From contig NZ_CP165734.1 of the NCBI RefSeq assembly GCF_041200145.1, positions 372,001 through 436,000 on the forward strand: a stretch of 64,000 bases of DNA, in the 5' to 3' direction. This DNA comes from Bradyrhizobium sp. LLZ17 (GTDB lineage: Bacteria > Pseudomonadota > Alphaproteobacteria > Rhizobiales > Xanthobacteraceae). Both the position numbers and the translations under genes were made by a program. The notes under the pieces were generated by a model, which was given only the letters and a program-made list of their open reading frames with translations, did no database searches and was not told where the DNA came from. This document shows, one piece after another, positions 25,344-34,332 of this stretch (position 1 is the stretch's first letter; the number at the start of each line of letters is the position of its first letter).

Positions 25344-25871
25344 ATGGCCAAGAAAGCAAAATCGCGTAGCGCAACGCAAGCCGCGGTGAAGAAACGCAGC
25401 GGAGCCAAGGCTGCGGCGCGATCATCGGCGCGCAAGGCGGTGAAGGCGAAGGCTCGTGCTGTCACTCCGAAAAAAGCTGCGCGCCCGAAGCAGCGGATCG
25501 CGATCAGCCATTACCGCGAGGAAGACTTCAAGGCCGACGGTCTGCGCGCCTATGCGAAATACCGTGACCTCGGCATCGCCGCTGCCTCCCACGGTCTGGC
25601 GCAAGCGCACGTGATCCGCCTGCAAGGCCCCTGCAATACGGAGGAAGTGTCGAAGCTCCACTTCCATGCCGTCGACTTCCAGATGGTCTACGTGCTCAAG
25701 GGGTGGGTGAAGACCTACATGGAGGGCGAGGGCGAGACCCTGATGAGGCAAGGCAGTGCCTGGACCCAGCCGCCGAGGATCAAGCACATGATCCTGGATT
25801 ATTCGGATGACGTCGAGCTGCTGGAAGTGATTTTGCCGGCGGAGTTCAAGACGGTGGAGTTGAAGGCGTGA
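25344..25871 (+). CDS. Cupin-domain protein with a histone H1-like basic tail
   Basis: 175 residues. Residues 1-50 are almost only Lys, Ala, Arg and Ser (MAKKAKSRSATQAAVKKRSG and ARKAVKAKARAVTPKKAARP), like the tails of bacterial H1-type DNA-binding proteins. Residues 51-175 form a cupin: HVIRLQGPCNTEEVSKLHFH, AVDFQMVYVLKGWVKTYMEG and GSAWTQPPRIKHMILDYSDD, with His residues in motif positions for metal binding. GGGAGGCGGCCC precedes the ATG. The activity is unknown; the tail suggests nucleic-acid or acidic-surface binding. A family A repeat follows after 7 bases. Confidence 0.8.
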   Translation: MAKKAKSRSATQAAVKKRSGAKAAARSSARKAVKAKARAVTPKKAARPKQRIAISHYREEDFKADGLRAYAKYRDLGIAAASHGLAQAHVIRLQGPCNTEEVSKLHFHAVDFQMVYVLKGWVKTYMEGEGETLMRQGSAWTQPPRIKHMILDYSDDVELLEVILPAEFKTVELKA

Positions 25872-25878
25872 CCTCCTT

Positions 25879-25984
25879 GTCATTCCGGGGCGCGCCGCTT
25901 GGCGCGAACCCGGAATCCATCGGGCGGCATCACGCGAAGTGAAATGGATTCCGGGCTCGATGCTGCGCATCGCCCCGGAATGAC
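25879..25984. repeat. Dispersed palindromic repeat, family A, copy 4
   Basis: GTCATTCCGGGGCGCGCC at the left pairs with GCGCATCGCCCCGGAATGAC at the right. Inner arms GGAATCCATCGGGC and GAAATGGATTCCGGGCTC also pair. It fills the gap between the convergent cupin and nucleoside-permease genes, where it could terminate both. Confidence 0.85.
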
Positions 25985-25997
25985 GGCGGGGAGAAAC

Positions 25998-27248
25998 CTA
26001 CGTCAACACCCCCACCACCGCCCCCATCAAACACGTCGTCAGCGTGCCCGACACGATCGACTTCAGCCCCAGCGCGTTGATCTCCTCGCGCCGCTCCGGC
26101 GCCATCACCCCCAGGCCGCCGATCATGATGCCGAGGCTGGCGAAATTGGCGAAGCCGCACATCGCGTACAGCATGATCAGCCGCGAGCGCGCATCGAGCG
26201 CGTCCGGCGCAAGTTTTGACAGGTCGACATAGGCGATCAATTCGTTGAGGACGGTCTTGGTGCCCATCAGGCTTCCCGCCGTCACCGCCTGATCCCAGGG
26301 CAGTCCCATCAGCCAGCACACCGGCGCCATCACCAGCCCAAGCAGGCGTTGCAGCGAGATCGCGCCGCCGCCGATGTTCGGCAGCAATCCGAGGATCGCA
26401 TTGACGAGATAGACCAGCGCCACCAGCACCAGCAGCATGGCGACGATGTTGAGCAGCAGCTCGAGGCCTGCGCCGGTGCCTTTCACGATCGCATCCATGG
26501 TGCTGGAGACTTGCATCTCCGGATCCTCGAGCGCACCGCCGGTGCGCTTGTCGCTGGTCTCCGGCACCATGATCAGGCTGACGAGGATCGCCGCCGGCGC
26601 GCCTAGCACGGAGGCGATGACGAAATGCGCGGCCGCGTCAGGGATCAGATGAGCAAGCAGCGTCGCATAGAGCACCAGCACGGTGCCGGCGATCCCGGCC
26701 ATGCCGCCCGTCATCACCAGGAACAATTCGCTTCGGCTCATCTGCGCCAGATACGGCCGCACGAACAGCGGCGCCTCGACCATACCGAGAAAGATGTTAG
26801 CCGCGGTCGACAGCCCCACCGCGCCGCCGACCCCGAGCGTGCGTTCCAATAACCACGCCATGCCGCGCACGATCGGCGGCAGCACACGCCAATAGAACAG
26901 CAGTGTCGTCAGCACGCTCATGACCAGCACGATCGGCAGCGCCTGCAACGCCAGGATGAAGTCGGCGCCCGGCACTTTGACCTCGAAGGGCAGGGTACCG
27001 CCGCCGATATAGCCGAACACGAACGAGGAGCCGGCGCGCGAGGCCGCGGAGATCGCGCTGACCGCGTCGTTGATGGCGCCGAAGGCGTGCGCGACGACGG
27101 GCACCTTCAATAGCACGATCGCGGTGACGAAGGTCATGGCAAGACCGATCGCCGCCTGGCGCAGCGAGACGGCGCGGCGATTCTCCGCCAGCGCGAAGGC
27201 GATCAGCAGCAATGCGAAAACGCCGAGTGCCGATTGCAGCCGCAGCAT
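25998..27248 (-). CDS. Concentrative nucleoside transporter (CNT/NupC family)
   Basis: 416 residues from ATG 27248; the frame is open to 27374 but MLRLQSALGVFALLLIAFAL is the normal family start. CNT motifs are present: SSFVFGYIGGG, GLSTAANIFLGMVEAPLFVR, PYLAQMSRSELFLVMTGGMA and, near the C-terminus, GTKTVLNELIAYVDL with MCGFANFASLGIMIGGLG. CNT proteins import nucleosides with protons or sodium and act as trimers. The gene stands alone and is divergent from an MFS gene. Confidence 0.93.
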   Translation of the reverse strand: MLRLQSALGVFALLLIAFALAENRRAVSLRQAAIGLAMTFVTAIVLLKVPVVAHAFGAINDAVSAISAASRAGSSFVFGYIGGGTLPFEVKVPGADFILALQALPIVLVMSVLTTLLFYWRVLPPIVRGMAWLLERTLGVGGAVGLSTAANIFLGMVEAPLFVRPYLAQMSRSELFLVMTGGMAGIAGTVLVLYATLLAHLIPDAAAHFVIASVLGAPAAILVSLIMVPETSDKRTGGALEDPEMQVSSTMDAIVKGTGAGLELLLNIVAMLLVLVALVYLVNAILGLLPNIGGGAISLQRLLGLVMAPVCWLMGLPWDQAVTAGSLMGTKTVLNELIAYVDLSKLAPDALDARSRLIMLYAMCGFANFASLGIMIGGLGVMAPERREEINALGLKSIVSGTLTTCLMGAVVGVLT

Positions 27249-27392
27249 GATGTCCCCAATCCCGCAATGATTATGGCAGCGCCTGCGTTGCAAAGGCAAT
27301 GCCGGGAGGCCGCCAAAACCGCCCGCTGTTGACAAGCAGGTCCGCGTCGGCCACGCGGGGCGCGTCGATATCAAGGGGCGGATCGTCCGGGC

Positions 27393-28643
27393 GTGACCGA
27401 ACAGGCAAAGACAGAGCAGCTGATCTCAGCAAATCAGCCGGTCAGCGCCCGCGCGCTCCTCTCCCACCGCGCCTTCCTGTTCTTCCTGCTTTCGCGCAGC
27501 CTGTCGCGCTTCTCCAGCCAGATCGCGGCGGTCGCGATCGGCTGGCAGATCTACGATCTCACCGGCTCGGCCTTCGACCTCGGCATGGTCGGCCTTGTGC
27601 AGTTCCTGCCCACGGCGCTGCTGGTGTTCGTTGCCGGCCACGCCGCCGATCGCTACGAGCGCAAGCGCGTGGTCCAGCTGTGCCAGCTGGTGGAAGCGGC
27701 GACCGCGCTGTATCTCGCCATCAGCACCTATCTGGGCGCGGTCGGCGAGGTGCAGATTTTTGTCGCGACCTTCGTGCTCGGCATCGCCGGTGCCTTCGAA
27801 AGCCCGACCACCGCGGCGCTGCTGCCGCTGATCGCGCCGCAGGGATCGCTTCAGCGCGCAACGGCCATCGCGAGCGGCGCGGGGCAGGTCGCGACCATCA
27901 CCGGTCCCGCGCTCGGCGGCTTTGCCTACGCAATCGCGCCGCATCTCGCCTATGGCCTGATGCTGCTGTTCTGGATTGTTGGGATGATCCTGACCGGCTT
28001 CATCCAGCCGCGCCCGCAGGCGGTCGCCAAGGAGGATAGCACCGACAACATCTTTGCCGGCGTCCGCTTCATCCGCGGCAATCCGGCGATCCTCGGCACC
28101 ATCTCGCTCGATTTGTTCGCGGTGCTGTTCGGCGGCGTCACTGCGCTGTTGCCGATCTATGCCCGCGACATCCTCCAGACCGGCCCGATGGGGCTCGGCA
28201 TCCTGCGCGCCGCGCCGGCAGTCGGCGCGCTGCTGATGACCATGGTGCTGGCGCGTCACGCCATCACGCGGCATGTCGGCATGCGCATGTTCCAGGCCGT
28301 GATCGTGTTCGGGATCGCCACCATCGTGTTCGCGCTGTCGTCCTGGATGTGGCTGTCGGTGCTGTCGCTCGCCGTTCTCGGCGCGGCCGACACGATCAGC
28401 GTCGTGATCCGCTTCTCGCTGGTGCAGCTCGCCACGCCCGACGAGATGCGCGGCCGGGTCGGCGCGGTCAACTTCCTCTTCATCAACGCCTCGAACCAGC
28501 TCGGCCAGTTCGAAAGCGGAGTGGCCGCCGCGCTGCTCGGTGCCATGCCGGCCGCGGTGTTGGGCGGCGTCTGTACCGTCGCGGTGGCGCTGCTGTGGAT
28601 GAAGCTGTTCCCGACCCTGCGACGGGTGGAGAGCCTGGAGTAG
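27393..28643 (+). CDS. MFS carrier of the EntS/enterobactin-exporter-like (MFS_3) type
   Basis: 416 residues from GTG 27393. SLSRFSSQIAAVAIGWQIYD, LGMVGLVQFLPTALLVFVAG, HAADRYERKRVVQLCQLVEA and PDEMRGRVGAVNFLFINASN are the conserved MFS_3 blocks. Relatives are mostly exporters of siderophores or drugs. The N-terminal 25 residues are hydrophilic. No siderophore genes are nearby, so the substrate is open. Confidence 0.88.
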   Translation: MTEQAKTEQLISANQPVSARALLSHRAFLFFLLSRSLSRFSSQIAAVAIGWQIYDLTGSAFDLGMVGLVQFLPTALLVFVAGHAADRYERKRVVQLCQLVEAATALYLAISTYLGAVGEVQIFVATFVLGIAGAFESPTTAALLPLIAPQGSLQRATAIASGAGQVATITGPALGGFAYAIAPHLAYGLMLLFWIVGMILTGFIQPRPQAVAKEDSTDNIFAGVRFIRGNPAILGTISLDLFAVLFGGVTALLPIYARDILQTGPMGLGILRAAPAVGALLMTMVLARHAITRHVGMRMFQAVIVFGIATIVFALSSWMWLSVLSLAVLGAADTISVVIRFSLVQLATPDEMRGRVGAVNFLFINASNQLGQFESGVAAALLGAMPAAVLGGVCTVAVALLWMKLFPTLRRVESLE

Positions 28644-28846
28644 GGGCCGGACGAGGCTTGAGGACGCCCGATATTGCGGCGCCCAGCCCAGAGATGTCAA
28701 AAGAGTATCGGTTCGGCATCTGAATCGTGGTGGCGGCAGCGGCCACCACTCGCTAGGTTTCGAGCAATAGCGAGAGCTGAGCAAATTCAGCCATCGGGGA
28801 CGAGCCCGGATATTTAGAAACCGGGGCCGGCCAGGAGGGAACGGGC

Positions 28847-29731
28847 ATGGAACCAGACCTGGAAGTCGTCCAGATACGGCGCGGCGAGTCGTTTAAGGCT
28901 TGGTCGCACGGATATCCGTTCCACACCGTCAGATGGCATTTTCATCCGGAATATGAGATCCACCAGGTCGTGGCGACCAGCGGTCGGTATTTTGTCGGCG
29001 ATTTCATCGGCCAGTTCGAACCGGGCAATCTCGTGCTCACTGGACCTAACCTGCCGCACAATTGGGTAAGCGATCTGCCGGCGGAAACGACGATCCCGCT
29101 GCGCGGCCGCATCATCCAGTTCAGCGAAGAATTCATCGGCGACACGATGAGGCTGATGCCCGAGCTGTCGGGTCTCGCCGCGCTGCTGGAATTCTCCCGA
29201 CGCGGTGTCCTGTTTGCCGGCAGCACAAGCAAGGAGCTGGCCCCGCTGATGGAGGAGATCGTGGCGGCCAAGGGCGTGCGTCGGATCGAGCTATTCATGA
29301 TGATCCTGGGAACGCTCTGCCGCGCCCGCGGTGCACTGCCGCTGTCCAGCCCGAACTATTTGCCCGATCCGTCCGGCTACATGTCGGCTGGAACGAACAA
29401 GGCGCTGGCCTTCATCCGCGAGAACCTGACGCAGCCGTTCGGCGAAGCCGATCTCGCGGCGATTGCCGGTCAGTCGCAAAGCGCGTTTTCGCGTTCGTTC
29501 CGCCGGCACACGGGAATGTCACTTGTGCAATACGTCAAGCGGCTCCGCATCAATCTCGCCTGCCAGATCCTGATGAGCGACGAATACGCTTCTATCACCG
29601 ACATCTGCTTCCAGGTCGGCTTCAACAATCTTTCCAATTTCAACCGTCAGTTCCTGGCCGAGAAGGGCATGCCGCCCTCGCGCTTCAGACGATTGCTGGC
29701 CGACAACATCAACGCGGCACGCGCCGCCTAA
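28847..29731 (+). CDS. AraC-family regulator with N-terminal cupin sensor
   Basis: 294 residues from ATG 28847, with AGGAGGGA upstream. A cupin-like sensor comes first (VRWHFHPEYEIHQVVATSGR, YFVGDFIGQFEPGNLVLTGP). The C-terminal AraC domain has two helix-turn-helix units: EADLAAIAGQSQSAFSRSFR and ITDICFQVGFNNLSNFNRQF, with KGMPPSRFRR at the end. It sits 217 bases upstream of the sugar ABC operon on the same strand and is its likely activator, sensing the transported sugar or polyol. Confidence 0.9.
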   Translation: MEPDLEVVQIRRGESFKAWSHGYPFHTVRWHFHPEYEIHQVVATSGRYFVGDFIGQFEPGNLVLTGPNLPHNWVSDLPAETTIPLRGRIIQFSEEFIGDTMRLMPELSGLAALLEFSRRGVLFAGSTSKELAPLMEEIVAAKGVRRIELFMMILGTLCRARGALPLSSPNYLPDPSGYMSAGTNKALAFIRENLTQPFGEADLAAIAGQSQSAFSRSFRRHTGMSLVQYVKRLRINLACQILMSDEYASITDICFQVGFNNLSNFNRQFLAEKGMPPSRFRRLLADNINAARAA

Positions 29732-29948
29732 CCGGGAGGAGCAAGGGAGGAGGACGATTACGGAAAGAATGACGTGGGCGTGCCGATGGCAGCCTGCGAA
29801 GGAGATTGTCTGTCCGGAAATTCCGCATGGCTTCGAAGGACTTCGGCGGTGACCGCCGTCGTCATCCGGCTGCAGAAGCAGGGAGGACGTGTCTCCGAAA
29901 TATCAACGAGCAGCACTTTAACACCCAGTTTCTGAAAGGGAAGTCCGA

Positions 29949-31022
29949 ATGACCAAGCCCTCGTTCAAGACTACATGCTCCGCCGCTGTCGCCCTATCGC
30001 TACTCGGCGCAACGGCCATGTCCTCGCGTGCCGCGGAGGTGAAAGACGCAACCGTCGCCTTCCTCATGCCCGACCAGGCCTCCACCCGCTACGAACAGCA
30101 CGACTATCCAGGCTTTGCTGCCGAGATGAAGAAGCTCTGCCAGAGCTGCAAGGTCGTCTATCAGAATGCCAGCGCGGACGCCGCGCGCCAGCAGCAGCAA
30201 TTCAACTCGGTGATCTCGCAGGGCGCCAAGGTGATCGTGCTCGATCCGGTCGACTCGGCCGCCGCCGCTTCGCTGGTCAAGATGGCACAGTCCCAGGGCA
30301 TCAGGGTGATCGCCTATGACCGCCCGATCCCGGATGCCAAGGCCGACTTCTACGTTTCCTTCGACAATGAAGGCATCGGCAAGGCCATCTCGGAATCGTT
30401 GGTCAAGCACCTGAAGGACGCCAAGGTCACGCCGAAGGACGGTGAAGGGGTGCTCGAGATCAATGGATCGCCGACCGATGCCGCCGCGGGGCTGATCAAG
30501 AAGGGCATTCACGCGGGCCTCGACAACAGCGGCTATCCAATTCTCGCCGAATACGACACGCCCGAGTGGGCGCCGCCCAAGGCGCAGCAGTGGGCGAGCG
30601 GCCAGGTCACCCGCTTCGGCAAGAAAATCCTTGGCGTCGTCGCCGCCAATGATGGTACGGGCGGTGGCGCAATTGCCGCTTTCAAGGCCGCCGGTATCGA
30701 CCCGGTGCCTCCCGTAACGGGCAACGATGCGACGATTGCCGCGCTTCAGCTCATCATCGCCGGTGATCAGTACAATACGATCTCCAAACCCAGCGAGATC
30801 GTTGCGGCCGCCGCGGCCCAGGCGGCGGTGGAATTCCTCTCCGGCGCCGCGCCCAAGGCGGAAACCACGCTCTTTAACACGCCCTCGAAGCTGTTCATTC
30901 CGGCGGTCGTGACCCAGCAGAACCTGAAGGCGGAGATCATCGACAAGAAGATCCAGACAGCCGATCAGCTCTGCACGGGCCGATATGCCGCCGGATGCAA
31001 GAAACTCGGCATCACGCAGTAA
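29949..31022 (+). CDS. Sugar ABC transporter substrate-binding protein (XylF/RbsB-like)
   Basis: 357 residues. The signal peptide is KTTCSAAVALSLLGATAMSS plus RAAEV. The periplasmic-binding fold shows ATVAFLMPDQASTRYEQHDY, KVIVLDPVDSAAAASLVKMA, GIRVIAYDRPIPDAKADFYV and SFDNEGIGK, the blocks of D-xylose-binding protein. The mature protein has a C-terminal cysteine pair (QLCTGRYAAGCKKLGITQ). It captures a pentose or polyol in the periplasm and delivers it to the permease encoded at 31907. First gene of the operon; AraC-type regulator upstream. Confidence 0.93.
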   Translation: MTKPSFKTTCSAAVALSLLGATAMSSRAAEVKDATVAFLMPDQASTRYEQHDYPGFAAEMKKLCQSCKVVYQNASADAARQQQQFNSVISQGAKVIVLDPVDSAAAASLVKMAQSQGIRVIAYDRPIPDAKADFYVSFDNEGIGKAISESLVKHLKDAKVTPKDGEGVLEINGSPTDAAAGLIKKGIHAGLDNSGYPILAEYDTPEWAPPKAQQWASGQVTRFGKKILGVVAANDGTGGGAIAAFKAAGIDPVPPVTGNDATIAALQLIIAGDQYNTISKPSEIVAAAAAQAAVEFLSGAAPKAETTLFNTPSKLFIPAVVTQQNLKAEIIDKKIQTADQLCTGRYAAGCKKLGITQ

Positions 31023-31085
31023 GCGAAGCAGCATCCCGGCCGCTCGATGCGGCCGGGATGAAAGAAGGGAAGGCGGGACGCGAAA

Positions 31086-31910
31086 ATGTCCACGATCTCG
31101 GATGTCGATCGCGCGCAGGAGGGGCCAGGCGAACCCGTCCTGAGGCTTCGCGGCATTTCCAAGAATTTCGGCGCCGTGTCCGCGCTTGCCGACGTCGATC
31201 TCGACGTGCATGCCGGAGAGGTCGTGGCGCTTGTCGGTGACAACGGCGCCGGAAAGTCGACGCTGGTGAAGATTCTGGCCGGCGTGCACCAGCCCACCTC
31301 GGGGACAATCGCCTTCGATGGCGAACATGTCGTCCTGCCCGATCCGGCCACGGCGCTTCGCCTCGGCATCGCCACCGTTTTCCAGGATTTGGCACTCTGC
31401 GAGAACCTCGATGTGGTCGCCAATATCTTCCTCGGCCGCGAGCTCAATCCAATCAGGCTCGACGAGGTGTCCATGGAGATCCGGGCCTGGACATTGCTCA
31501 ACGAACTGTCGGCCCGCATTCCGAGCGTGCGCGAACCCGTTGCGTCGCTGTCGGGCGGGCAGCGCCAGACCGTGGCGATCGCGCGTTCGCTGCTGACCGA
31601 GCCGAAGCTTATCTTGCTCGATGAGCCTACCGCAGCGCTCGGCGTCGCGCAGACCGCAGAGGTGCTCGACCTGATCGAGCGCGTGCGCGCCCGCGGCTTG
31701 GGCGTCATCGTGATCAGTCACAACATGGAGGATGTGCGCGCCGTCGCCGACCGGATCGTGGTGCTGCGCCTCGGCCGCAACAACGGCGAATTCGGACCCG
31801 ACGTTTCCAACCAGGATCTCGTCACGGCCATCACGGGTGCCGACGAGAATTCGGTCTCCCGGCGCGCCAGCCGACGCCGCGCGCAGCAACCGCGGGAGGT
31901 GCGACCATGA
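31086..31910 (+). CDS. Sugar ABC transporter ATPase (single-domain, FrcA/XylG-like)
   Basis: 274 residues with Walker A GDNGAGKST, signature LSGGQRQ, Walker B LILLDEPTAAL and H-loop ISHNMEDV. Ribose/xylose importers often use a double-domain ATPase of about 500 residues; this one has a single domain and so should dimerise, as FrcA does. The stop overlaps the permease start (31907-31910, ATGA). A basic tail (RRASRRRAQQPREVRP) follows the domain. Confidence 0.92.
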   Translation: MSTISDVDRAQEGPGEPVLRLRGISKNFGAVSALADVDLDVHAGEVVALVGDNGAGKSTLVKILAGVHQPTSGTIAFDGEHVVLPDPATALRLGIATVFQDLALCENLDVVANIFLGRELNPIRLDEVSMEIRAWTLLNELSARIPSVREPVASLSGGQRQTVAIARSLLTEPKLILLDEPTAALGVAQTAEVLDLIERVRARGLGVIVISHNMEDVRAVADRIVVLRLGRNNGEFGPDVSNQDLVTAITGADENSVSRRASRRRAQQPREVRP

Positions 31911-33163
31911 CCGACAACACGCAACGGGTTTCGACCGCTCGGTTGCTGGACCGTCGCGACGAGCGGGTCGCACATGCGGACACGATCGGCGGCACCATCG
32001 GCGCCTTTGTCGACCGAGTGCGGTCGGGCGACCTCGGCTCTCTGCCGGTGGTGGTCGGCCTGCTGATCATCTGCACCGCATTCCAGAGCCTCAACCCGGT
32101 CTTCCTGGCCCCTGACAATCTGGTCAATCTGCTGTTCGATTGCTCGACCGTAGGCGTCATCTCGCTCGGCATCGTTTGTATCCTGATGGTCGGCGAGATC
32201 GACCTCTCGGTTGGTTCGGTGAGCGGGTTCTCCTCCGCACTGGTCGGGGTGCTGTGGGTCAATCAGGATTGGCCCCTGGCGCTGGCGATCGTCACCGCGC
32301 TGGGGCTCGGTGCCGCCATCGGTGGCCTCTATGCCTTCTTGTTCAACCGTCTTGGCATGCCGAGCTTCGTCTCGACATTGGCCGGCCTGCTGGCGTGGCT
32401 CGGCCTGCAACTCTATCTGCTCGGCTCGTCCGGCTCGATCAACCTTCCCTATGGATCTCCGCTGGTCAATTTCGGACAGATGCTGGTCATGCCACCGGTC
32501 GTATCCTACGCGCTCGCAGCACTTGCCGGCGCGGTCGTATTCGCGACCGGCTATCGGATGGCCGCGCGCAGGCGAGCGGCGGGACTATCTGCAAGTTCGC
32601 TCGGCCGCCTTCTGCTGAAGGGTGCGCTAGTCGTCATCGTGCTCGAATTCATAGTGTACTATCTCAATCTCGCCCGCGGCGTTCCATGGATGTTCGGCCT
32701 GTTCGTCGGCTTGTGCGTGGTCATGAACTATGCGCTGAAGCGAACCAAATGGGGTCGCTCAATGAGCGCGGTCGGAGGCAATCGCGAGGCCGCCCGTCGC
32801 GCCGGCATCAACGTTCGCCGCATCCATGCGAGTGCCTTCGTGCTGTGCTCCACGCTGGCAGCTGCCGGCGGTATCCTTGCAGCTGCGCGGCTCGCATCTT
32901 CCAGCCAGCAGGCCGGCACGGGAGACGTGAACCTCAATGCCATCGCCGCGGCGGTTATCGGCGGCACCAGCCTGTTCGGGGGCCGTGGCAGCGCCTATTC
33001 CGCACTGCTCGGCATCATCGTCATCCAGTCGATCGCCAGCGGCCTCACGCTGCTCGATCTCTCGTCGTCGCTTCGGTACATGATCACGGGCGCCGTACTT
33101 GCCGTTGCGGTCATCGTCGACTCGCTGGCACGACGCTCGCGTGTCTCCCATGGCCGAGCCTAG
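31907..33163 (+). CDS. Sugar ABC transporter permease (XylH/RbsC-like)
   Basis: 418 residues with about ten hydrophobic helices. Family blocks are CILMVGEIDLSVGSVSGFSS and, near the C-terminus, INVRRIHASAFVLCSTLAAA, NAIAAAVIGGTSLFGGRGSA and YSALLGIIVIQSIASGLTLL. The protein is larger than RbsC because of extra helices, as in XylH. It forms the channel of the importer with the ATPase and binding protein encoded upstream. Confidence 0.93.
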   Translation: MTDNTQRVSTARLLDRRDERVAHADTIGGTIGAFVDRVRSGDLGSLPVVVGLLIICTAFQSLNPVFLAPDNLVNLLFDCSTVGVISLGIVCILMVGEIDLSVGSVSGFSSALVGVLWVNQDWPLALAIVTALGLGAAIGGLYAFLFNRLGMPSFVSTLAGLLAWLGLQLYLLGSSGSINLPYGSPLVNFGQMLVMPPVVSYALAALAGAVVFATGYRMAARRRAAGLSASSLGRLLLKGALVVIVLEFIVYYLNLARGVPWMFGLFVGLCVVMNYALKRTKWGRSMSAVGGNREAARRAGINVRRIHASAFVLCSTLAAAGGILAAARLASSSQQAGTGDVNLNAIAAAVIGGTSLFGGRGSAYSALLGIIVIQSIASGLTLLDLSSSLRYMITGAVLAVAVIVDSLARRSRVSHGRA

Positions 33164-33187
33164 ACAACTCCAACAAGAGGATCGACC

Positions 33188-33916
33188 GTGGGCCAGGAAC
33201 TTGCAGGAAAAGTTGCCGCGATCACCGGCGCCGCCTCGGGCATCGGTCTCGAATGCGCCAGGACGATGATCGGAGCTGGCGCGCGCGTCGTGCTGGTCGA
33301 CCGGGCGGAGGATGCGCTGAATAGCGTCTGTTCCGAGCTTGGCGAGAACGCGATCCCGCTGCGCATAGACCTGACCGATCATGCGAGCATGGCGGGCATG
33401 ATGCCGCAGGTGCTGGAAAGGGCCGGCCGGCTCGACATCTTCCATGCGAATGCCGGAACCTATGTTGGTGGCGAGGTGCTCGATGGCGACCCCGACGCCT
33501 GGGACCGCATGCTCAACCTCAACGTCAACGCGTTGTTTCGCTCCATCCACGCGGTGTTGCCCCACATGGTCGAGCGCAAGAGCGGCGACATCATTGTCAC
33601 CAGTTCGATCGCCGGTCTCGTCCCTGTCGTCTGGGAGCCGATCTACACAGCCTCGAAACATGCCGTGCAGGCTTTTGTCCATACCGTGCGTCGGCAGGTC
33701 GCCAAGTATGGTCTGCGCGTCGGCGCCGTGGCACCCGGACCGGTCGTGACCGCGCTCATCAGCGACTGGCCGAAGGAGAAGCTCGAGGAGGAGATGGCGG
33801 CAGGTGGACTGATCCAGCCGACCGAAGTCGCGCAGGCGGTGCTCTTCATGTTGACCCGTCCGAGAAATGTCACGATCCGCGACCTCGTGATCCTGCCGCA
33901 GAGCAACGACCTGTAA
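33188..33916 (+). CDS. Short-chain dehydrogenase/reductase, probable polyol or sugar dehydrogenase
   Basis: 242 residues from GTG 33188. The NAD(P) motif is [11 protein letters not shown], the structural motif HANAG, and the catalytic Ser-Tyr-Lys set is [20 protein letters not shown]. The Asp at the end of beta-2 (VVLVDRAED) favours NAD. It is in the sugar ABC operon, 24 bases after the permease. With the adjacent kinase remnant, this matches a polyol route: import, oxidation to a ketose, phosphorylation. The substrate (xylitol, ribitol, arabitol or other) cannot be fixed from sequence. Confidence 0.9.
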   Translation: MGQELAGKVAAITGAASGIGLECARTMIGAGARVVLVDRAEDALNSVCSELGENAIPLRIDLTDHASMAGMMPQVLERAGRLDIFHANAGTYVGGEVLDGDPDAWDRMLNLNVNALFRSIHAVLPHMVERKSGDIIVTSSIAGLVPVVWEPIYTASKHAVQAFVHTVRRQVAKYGLRVGAVAPGPVVTALISDWPKEKLEEEMAAGGLIQPTEVAQAVLFMLTRPRNVTIRDLVILPQSNDL

Positions 33917-33948
33917 CGCTTCCGCATCTTCGATCTGTTGCTTTATCG

Positions 33949-34248
33949 GTGAGGGCATCCGAGGTGACTCGTCATTTTCTTGGCATCGACGTCGGTACTG
34001 GCAGTGCAAGAGCCGGCGTCTTCGATCGCTCCGGCAGACTTGCCGGCACCGATAGGGCTGACATCACGCTTTGGCGCGAGGCCGGCGACATTGTCGAGCA
34101 ATCGAGCGAGGACATCTGGCGTGCCGTGTGCCGCAGCGTGCGCGGCGCGGTTGGAAAGGCCGGCATTGCGCCGGACAGCATCGCCGGTATCGGTTTCGAT
34201 GCGACCTGCTCGTTGGTGGGCGATTGGGGACGCAGCACAGGGATTTAG
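33949..34248 (+). pseudogene. N-terminal fragment of an FGGY-family carbohydrate kinase
   Basis: About 90 residues of kinase sequence: TRHFLGIDVGTGSARAGVFD with the phosphate-binding DVGTGSAR loop, WRAVCRSVRGAVGKAGI and SIAGIGFDATCSLV. The frame then runs into GDWGRSTGI and a TAG. FGGY kinases have about 500 residues, so four fifths is missing, and no other frame downstream restores it. This points to a real deletion, with a terminator-like hairpin right after. Loss of the kinase would leave the imported, oxidised sugar unphosphorylated unless a kinase elsewhere takes over. Confidence 0.85.
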
Positions 34249-34285
34249 TCGACCTCACTCACCCTGCTTGCCTAAGGCAGCTTGC

Positions 34286-34315
34286 AACCCCATGCCGCCT
34301 ACTGTGCATGGGGTT
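34286..34315 (+). terminator. Rho-independent terminator after the kinase remnant
   Basis: AACCCCATGC (34286-34295) and GCATGGGGTT (34306-34315) form a perfect 10-bp stem with a 10-base loop. GTTTTCGCAGTTTT follows on the plus strand. It ends the sugar operon and lies just before the convergent SDR gene, whose transcript it may also stop. Confidence 0.75.
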
Positions 34316-34332
34316 GTTTTCGCAGTTTTGGT

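Noticed and set aside
25344..25500. A separate histone-like gene
   Set aside because: The basic tail is in frame with the cupin and has no stop or second start between them, so it is one gene.
30000..31973. A 657-codon minus-strand frame opposite the sugar ABC genes
   Set aside because: Shadow of the binding protein and ATPase genes; composition and lack of motifs match other antisense frames.
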